Shown here piece after piece: positions 5,174 to 9,734 of a stretch of DNA of 9,734 bases. Within the stretch, counting starts at the first letter, position 1. The number at the start of each line of letters is the position of its first letter. The DNA comes from Prolixibacteraceae bacterium. Its GTDB lineage: Bacteria > Bacteroidota > Bacteroidia > Bacteroidales > Prolixibacteraceae. The translations under genes were made by a program, and so were the position numbers. The notes beneath the pieces were generated by a model, which was not told the DNA's origin, made no database searches, and was given only the letters and a program-made list of their open reading frames with translations. The stretch covers positions 1 through 9,734 of the forward strand of contig JAGODU010000150.1 in NCBI GenBank assembly GCA_017998095.1, written 5' to 3'.

Positions 5174-7591
5174 TCAGAATTTATATTTCATACCCAAAAT
5201 AACCATTTGGGTTTCCGCATAATTTATTTTGTGGAGATTTAAATCATCGCCAGATAATGTAGTTTCTATTTCGAAGGTATTGAAGATATCGTTCGCATTT
5301 AAGTAGATTTCCCACTTTTCATCCGAAAACTTTTTTGAAACTCCAAAATCAACAGAATATCTTTCTTCAACTACTCCCTGCGGAACTATATCTGGAGCAT
5401 AATAAATTCCTGTCAACTGGATAGATATTTCTTTTTTCAGTTCAAAATTTGCATTCACCTTAAAGTTCCAAGTGTTGCTCTTGGTTTCAGGGAATGTAAA
5501 AGGCTGGGGATATGGATAATAATTTTCTCCACTCCATTGGTTTAAAATATTTTGATACCAGTTAAAACTACTGCTAAGTTTAATCCATTTTGCAAATTCA
5601 TGCTCGGCAAAGATTTCAAAACCTGTATTGTAACCCTTCCCAAGATTTTCAGGAATAGCATTGACTACATTATACTGTGATAATGTATCTGCGGTATAGA
5701 TGCGAGAGAAAATGTCGGAAATCTGACGATGAAACAATGAAATATAGGCAGAGCCAGCCTCCCAATTGTGCTTATAAGCCAACTCAAAGGTTTGTGTATA
5801 TTGTGGGCGCAAGAATGGATTTCCCGTTTTAAGAATTTCGGGGTCATCATACTTCGGGAATGGGCGCAAATCAAATTCAGTCGGGCGGTCAATCCTCTTA
5901 TTTATAAATGCCGATATACGATTGTTGTCGTTAACCTTATAAGTGAACCTGATATTTGGGAACAAATTAAAATAATTGTATTTATCGTTTTCATTCAGAT
6001 AAATGTTGGCAGGGTCTATCTCATATTTTATAAACGACTGTTCGGCACGAATACCACCTTCGATTTCAATTTTCTTCGATTCAAAAATATAATTGATATA
6101 ACCTGCAATTACATCTTCATAATAGTCGGAATAACTCCCGACATTCGGGTCAAGAATTGAGTTTTCGCCCATTGTTTCACTATAAGTTATAGGCAGGTGA
6201 CGCAGGTTAATTTTTATACCTGATTCAATACGACCCGCTTTGAGGGGTTTGGTATAATCAAAGTTTATACTGTGAACATATTCTTTTGCAAATAGGTGTG
6301 TCTGGTCTGTAGATTGACGAACTGCACTTGAATCTGTAAATGGAAATAGTTCATCTTCTCCACCACCAGTGTAGATATAACCGAAGTCAATATTATGTCC
6401 GAGTTGTTCAAACTTATGGTTGTATTGCATTGAAAAATTGATAAATTTTGTGTCTTCATCTTCTGCCCATTGCCATAACCGATACCTTTGATTGCTGTCC
6501 AGATAATCATATGGAACATCTCCACGGTCAACGTGATACTCATCTTCCCATAAGGCGTAAAATGTCAGAGTGTTATTATCATTTAAATACCAATCTGCTC
6601 CCGCTTTAATATTATAAAGTTGCTGTGAGCGGTTTTCAAGAAACTGAGATTGAATATCAGGAGTAACACCATCAAAGTATTTTCGGGTACTAAATTCATT
6701 TGTATTCACTCTCTTTCTCACCATTCCGTCACTTTGAAGAAAAATGTTCACTTTTTTTGCTCTATAATTAATTGACAGACTGGGTGATAATTTTGGTGTG
6801 AAACTATATTTTTCCATAATTGCGGGTAAATTTTCTTTTCGGGTGGTCATTTCACCTACACCTGCCGATAAGCCAATTTCACCATTAAAGCCGTACTTTT
6901 GTTCTTTCTTATAAATAATATTAACAATTCCAGCCATACCCTTTGCGTCATATTTTGCTGATGGATTATTAATTATTTCTATACGTTCGATATTTGAAGC
7001 AGGAATATTGTCTAATCCCTTCTGGTTTTCATATCCAGTTAGGCTTGATTGTTTATTGTCAATCAATACAGTCACTTTGTCGCTTCCTCTTAAATATATT
7101 TTGCCCTCAGTGTCAACTGTAATCCCGGGGAGATTCTGAATGGCTTTCAACAGAGAACCACCTGTTTGCGAAATATTGTTATCAATAGTGAATGACTTTT
7201 TCTCAAGTGTTGTTGAAACAGTTACTCTTTCCCCTGTAACCTGAACTTCTCCCAATTGGCTGACAGATGGTTCAAGTTCAATTTTACCAATATCATAATT
7301 ATTGTTAAGTGTTCCTATCAAAATTTCTTTTGTAAATGACTGGAAACCAACAAATGAAATAGTTATCAAATAATTACCAGAGGTTAGGTCTTTCAGGATA
7401 AAAATGCCTTTCTCATCCGTGATTGTACCAGAAACAAAACTGTTGTCAGTTCTATTTGTTAACGACACACTTGAAAATGGGAGAACCTCATTTGTGGACA
7501 TATCAACCACCTTCCCCGAAATATTTGCAGTATTTTGACCGAATAGTATAGCATTACAAAAGATGAAAATTGCAAAGAGTGTATGTTTCAT
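5174..7591 (-). CDS. TonB-dependent-receptor-like outer-membrane beta-barrel protein
   Basis: The 805-residue protein begins with a signal peptide (hydrophobic core at about 4-17, likely cleavage after FGQ). A carboxypeptidase-regulatory-like beta-sandwich follows (about 23-98; ISGKVVD, GIFILKDLTSGNYLITISFVGF). Next is a plug-type domain (about 125-235; LLKAIQNLPGITV, NIERIEIINNPSAKYDA, GIVNIIYKK). The long beta-barrel ends in an aromatic-terminated strand, MKYKF. This is the Bacteroidota outer-membrane type usually labelled outer-membrane beta-barrel family protein (OMP_b-brl_3) or TonB-dependent receptor. Its substrate cannot be read. It converges with the CorA gene across 74 bp and has no SusD-like partner. 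A weak -7 element, TATCTTTA, lies on the minus strand at 7625-7618, but no clear TTG is at the right distance. Confidence 0.9.
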   Translation of the reverse strand: MKHTLFAIFIFCNAILFGQNTANISGKVVDMSTNEVLPFSSVSLTNRTDNSFVSGTITDEKGIFILKDLTSGNYLITISFVGFQSFTKEILIGTLNNNYDIGKIELEPSVSQLGEVQVTGERVTVSTTLEKKSFTIDNNISQTGGSLLKAIQNLPGITVDTEGKIYLRGSDKVTVLIDNKQSSLTGYENQKGLDNIPASNIERIEIINNPSAKYDAKGMAGIVNIIYKKEQKYGFNGEIGLSAGVGEMTTRKENLPAIMEKYSFTPKLSPSLSINYRAKKVNIFLQSDGMVRKRVNTNEFSTRKYFDGVTPDIQSQFLENRSQQLYNIKAGADWYLNDNNTLTFYALWEDEYHVDRGDVPYDYLDSNQRYRLWQWAEDEDTKFINFSMQYNHKFEQLGHNIDFGYIYTGGGEDELFPFTDSSAVRQSTDQTHLFAKEYVHSINFDYTKPLKAGRIESGIKINLRHLPITYSETMGENSILDPNVGSYSDYYEDVIAGYINYIFESKKIEIEGGIRAEQSFIKYEIDPANIYLNENDKYNYFNLFPNIRFTYKVNDNNRISAFINKRIDRPTEFDLRPFPKYDDPEILKTGNPFLRPQYTQTFELAYKHNWEAGSAYISLFHRQISDIFSRIYTADTLSQYNVVNAIPENLGKGYNTGFEIFAEHEFAKWIKLSSSFNWYQNILNQWSGENYYPYPQPFTFPETKSNTWNFKVNANFELKKEISIQLTGIYYAPDIVPQGVVEERYSVDFGVSKKFSDEKWEIYLNANDIFNTFEIETTLSGDDLNLHKINYAETQMVILGMKYKF

Positions 7592-7961
7592 ATAATTGGG
7601 TTAAAGAATAATGGTGTTAAAGATACAGAGATATAGAAAATTACTCCTATAACTTATTTAATAAGTACTTATCTTCAAAAAAACACCAACTGCATCAGCA
7701 TTCTACTTCATCGCCAAGACCAAGTCGACACTCTTTAATCGTGGATTTAATCCACCATATTTTCCACCACAAAGAAAAAACCCGCTGTAAACATCACATT
7801 TACAACGGGTAATTTACTTAATTGTCGGGGTATGAAAACAACAATAAATGTTCAGTAGAGTAGATTATCTCTCACCTTAACCTTTGTTATCAGTCATTAA
7901 GATTGCAAGAATTTCACCAGTTTACGGAACTTATTATTGACTTCCTGATTCTTATAAGCGG
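7592..7961. other. Intergenic region between outer-membrane gene and integrase gene
   Basis: About 370 bp contain no supportable gene on either strand. Both flanking genes are on the minus strand, so this is the 3' flank of the integrase and the 5' flank of the outer-membrane gene. It contains the minus-strand terminator at 7775-7810 and a 15-bp palindrome, GTGGATT-T-AATCCAC (7741-7755), closely followed by related CCACC runs (7752-7769). The copy of TGCAAGAATT at 7904-7913 recurs at 9383-9392 on the far side of the integrase. Confidence 0.6.
7775..7810 (-). terminator. Intrinsic terminator downstream of the integrase gene
   Basis: ACCCG (7780-7784) and TGTAAA (7786-7791) pair with TTTACA (7799-7804) and CGGGT (7806-7810), with one internal C/A mismatch and a 7-base loop. 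Read on the minus strand, the stem ends in GCGGG and runs into a T-tract (complement of the A-run 7775-7780), which is a typical rho-independent terminator. It would end transcription of the minus-strand integrase before the outer-membrane gene. Confidence 0.85.
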
Positions 7962-9275
7962 TTAGTTTTTATTTGATTTTTTAAATTCATTCAGCAGGTC
8001 TGTAACAGCATCATTATCTATAGTCAGTTCAGGTATCTGCTTGGTGTCTTTTTGTGCTGATAATTTCTGCTTCAATTCCTTGACACTTCGAAGCATCAAT
8101 TCGTCAATGATAGTTCCGTAGGAATCAAGTGTTACCTTTATCGAGTTATGCCCAAGTATTTTTGAAAGTACTCCGATATTCATTCCGTTTGTCAATGCTA
8201 TTGTCGTAGCGAATGTTTTTCTGGCAAGATGAGTCACCAGTGGCTTGTTCTTTGGAATACCAGCAATATCCGCAATTTCCTTGAGATATGCGTTATACTT
8301 GACATTTGACGGCACTGCCAGACATTTCCCTTTCTTTATACATACTGGATGGTCTTTGTATTTATTTAAGATTTCCATAGCACGGGGCAGGAGAGGTACT
8401 TGGTATTCTTTTTTGGTCTTTTTCCGATGGATATTCAGCCATAACTCTCCGTCCATACCCTTGGTAATGTTATCTGGAGTGAGCGACTCAACTTCAGCAT
8501 AAGCGAGTCCAGTGTAGATGCAGAAAACGAAAATATCCCTTATTACGTTCAACCTCTCTACTTTGAAGTTGGTTTGGTCAATGCGGTCAATCTCTTCCTG
8601 AGTAAGATAGAGTATTTTGGAACGTGGCAATTTGATTTTGTAATTTTCAAATGGATACTTATCGATGTATCCCTTGTGCATGGCATTATGTATTACACGA
8701 GTGAACCTCTGGTAGTGCTTATAGCACGTGGTGGTTGAATTATTGAACTTTTGCTTCAGGTATGCCTCAAAACCGCTCATAAATTGAAAGTTAAGTTCAT
8801 ACAGGTACATATCGCCACGGTGATACTTATATCTTATATACTGCTTCAGCCTGAGATGTGTGCTTTTATACTTGATGATTGTGGCAGGAGCGAAGTCTTT
8901 CCCCTTGAGTTTCTTCATTTCCGTTAGTTGTTCTTCATATACCTTTAAAATGGTGAGTTGGGAATTTTCATTACCTTCAAGTGTTTTCTGGATTGAGTGG
9001 ATGTTATATGGCTTACCACTCAGGTTAAGAGAGTTAACCACCTGAAGCACTTTTACCCTGAGAGAGTCAAGTGTGGCGTTGGTGGTTGCAACCTCTTGTG
9101 TAGCACCCCTGATTCTCATTGCCTTTTTATCCCAATCCCCTGCAGGGATTCGAATACCAGTGGCTTTATTGAAAAAGTCGTAGTTCTGTGTAACCCGCAT
9201 GTAAACAGGTACAAGATTCTTTGAATTCTTCTTAGTCCTGTTAATCCAGAACGTGATTTTAATGTTTGCTTCCAT
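7962..9275 (-). CDS. Tyrosine recombinase / site-specific integrase (Bacteroidota type)
   Basis: With the start at 9275 the protein is 437 residues; an upstream in-frame ATG at 9320 would add 15 non-typical residues. I prefer the inner start because MEANIKITFWINRTKKN is the usual beginning of this family's arm-binding domain. A SAM-like core-binding domain follows (about 110-200), then the catalytic domain (about 220-395). Catalytic marks in 437-residue numbering are the HLARKTF box with H349 and R352, LGHNS with H376, and the nucleophile Y386 in TLDSYGT. A Lys-rich hairpin (KKTKKEYQVPL, 285-295) carries the usual Lys. The first catalytic Arg is replaced by Ala258 in YTGLAYAEV, as in many Bacteroidota integrases. 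The gene lies about 335 bp from the 3' end of ssrA, the expected position for an island integrase using ssrA as attachment site. Confidence 0.92.
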   Translation of the reverse strand: MEANIKITFWINRTKKNSKNLVPVYMRVTQNYDFFNKATGIRIPAGDWDKKAMRIRGATQEVATTNATLDSLRVKVLQVVNSLNLSGKPYNIHSIQKTLEGNENSQLTILKVYEEQLTEMKKLKGKDFAPATIIKYKSTHLRLKQYIRYKYHRGDMYLYELNFQFMSGFEAYLKQKFNNSTTTCYKHYQRFTRVIHNAMHKGYIDKYPFENYKIKLPRSKILYLTQEEIDRIDQTNFKVERLNVIRDIFVFCIYTGLAYAEVESLTPDNITKGMDGELWLNIHRKKTKKEYQVPLLPRAMEILNKYKDHPVCIKKGKCLAVPSNVKYNAYLKEIADIAGIPKNKPLVTHLARKTFATTIALTNGMNIGVLSKILGHNSIKVTLDSYGTIIDELMLRSVKELKQKLSAQKDTKQIPELTIDNDAVTDLLNEFKKSNKN

Positions 9276-9575
9276 AGGAAAATCGTTTAAATTTAACAAA
9301 GTCGATAAACAAGATTCCATGCGGTTTTGCGAACATCAAATTAGCCAATTCGTAACCCAAAACGGGTAGTTGGAAGAATAGGTGCAAGAATTGGCTAATT
9401 CTATTTACCCATTTTTTAACATTTCGGGGGGCGGTTGCAAAAATGTTGCAGCCAGTGTAAGTATTGATTATTAGCGTGTTGCGCAGGAGCAATTTTTAGT
9501 TTGCTCAGTATATGCACGCTTGCGTTGCATTGAGTAGCGGAAACGATGAATATACCTGCGCTGCGTTGGGGTAAC
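9276..9575. other. Integrase-proximal region, probable attachment-site arm and control region
   Basis: No gene is supportable in these 300 bp. The stretch holds a 13-bp inverted repeat (9339-9400), a tandem GTTGCA repeat near 9434-9450, and a palindromic element at 9512-9530 in which ATGCACGC pairs with GCG-T-TGCAT. GC-rich palindromic steps between integrase and ssrA are what recombinase or accessory-factor binding sites would look like, and the integrase promoter must also lie here. The individual sites cannot be assigned from sequence alone. Confidence 0.45.
9339..9400. repeat. 13-bp inverted repeat upstream of the integrase
   Basis: AATTAGCCAATTC (9339-9351) and GAATTGGCTAATT (9388-9400) are perfect inverted copies separated by 36 bp. 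That spacer contains its own small inverted pair, ACCC/GGGT, around an A-run (about 9354-9366). The element is 64 bp upstream of the chosen integrase start. It could be a pair of operators, arm-type integrase sites, or a leader hairpin if transcription starts further upstream. Confidence 0.7.
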
Positions 9576-9605
9576 AAAAAGACTCTAACTGATTAGGTTA
9601 GAGTC
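9576..9605 (-). terminator. Intrinsic terminator of ssrA
   Basis: GACTCTAAC (9581-9589) and GTTAGAGTC (9597-9605) form a perfect 9-bp stem with a 7-base loop. On the minus strand the stem is followed by TTTTT (complement of 9580-9576). It begins six bases after the tmRNA 3' end and therefore terminates ssrA transcription. Confidence 0.88.
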
Positions 9606-9610
9606 CTTTG

Positions 9611-9734
9611 TGGAGCTGGCGGGAGTCGAACCCGCGTCCAAACATAAAGGCCATATGCTTTCTACATGCTTAGTCATGCTTGATTTTCGAGACCTGTCAG
9701 CTGCACGACAACCTAACAAATCCTTAGTTCCTTT
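9611..9734 (-). ncRNA. ssrA: tmRNA (transfer-messenger RNA), 3' part, cut by window edge
   Basis: On the minus strand the segment ends in the tmRNA hallmark: T arm GCGGG-TTCGACT-CCCGC (complement of 9635-9619), then acceptor strand CAGCTCC (9618-9612) and discriminator A (9611). The following bases are CAA, so the CCA end appears not to be encoded. The region further upstream (9640-9734) is consistent with the late pseudoknot and H5/H2 section. The 5' half and the tag-peptide reading frame lie outside the window. tmRNA with SmpB rescues stalled ribosomes and tags their products for degradation. Its 3' end is a frequent integration site for genomic islands. Confidence 0.92.

Noticed and set aside
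7904..9392. TGCAAGAATT repeated on both sides of the integrase as arm-type sites
   Set aside because: A single 10-bp match in AT-rich DNA without further copies is too weak to support as a site.
9259..9492. 77-codon minus-strand open frame upstream of the integrase
   Set aside because: It overlaps the integrase N-terminus in another frame, crosses the inverted repeat, and has no recognisable domain or start signal.

Overview
The window looks like Bacteroidota DNA. It is AT-rich, has TTG...TAnnTTTG-type promoters, most genes lack a Shine-Dalgarno sequence, and it encodes a CarboxypepD_reg/plug/beta-barrel outer-membrane protein and a Bacteroidota-style tyrosine recombinase beside the tmRNA gene. 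No species can be named from the sequence alone.

Layout. Positions 1-100 hold three copies of a ~20-bp CTGCTCAxxTTAAACCGGA-like repeat at 24-bp spacing, like the end of an IS21-family element that lies mostly to the left. A perfect 13-bp hairpin follows (116-148), then a promoter (151-182) and a near-canonical fluoride riboswitch (189-232). Its 3' strand can instead form a hairpin that buries the ribosome binding site and is followed by six T's. The switch precedes a tight plus-strand gene set with gaps of 50, 18 and 27 bp: a CPA-type cation/proton antiporter (259-1455), an unrecognised 136-residue helical protein (1506-1916), a complete enolase (1935-3215) and a TauE/SafE-type permease (3243-3959). 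A second promoter and a leader with mutually exclusive helices (4017-4160) precede a CorA-family transporter (4170-5099).

On the minus strand are a TonB-dependent-receptor-like outer-membrane protein (7591-5174), an intrinsic terminator (7775-7810), a tyrosine recombinase (9275-7962), a recombinase-proximal region rich in inverted repeats, and the 3' part of the tmRNA gene ssrA with its own terminator (9734-9576). An integrase next to the 3' end of ssrA is the classic signature of a genomic island inserted there. The fluoride genes may therefore be island cargo, but the other island end is not in the window.

How it may work. Fluoride is a known inhibitor of enolase and other Mg-dependent enzymes, and fluoride riboswitches are known to control fluoride exporters, antiporters and enolase. 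This operon has an antiporter and a spare enolase, but neither known fluoride exporter (Fluc/CrcB or CLC-F) is in view. That leaves the antiporter, the TauE/SafE permease and the 136-residue protein as candidates for the export or protective function. The adjacent, separately controlled CorA protein may handle the Mg2+ side. This integrated model is inference; the riboswitch and the gene identities are read directly from sequence.
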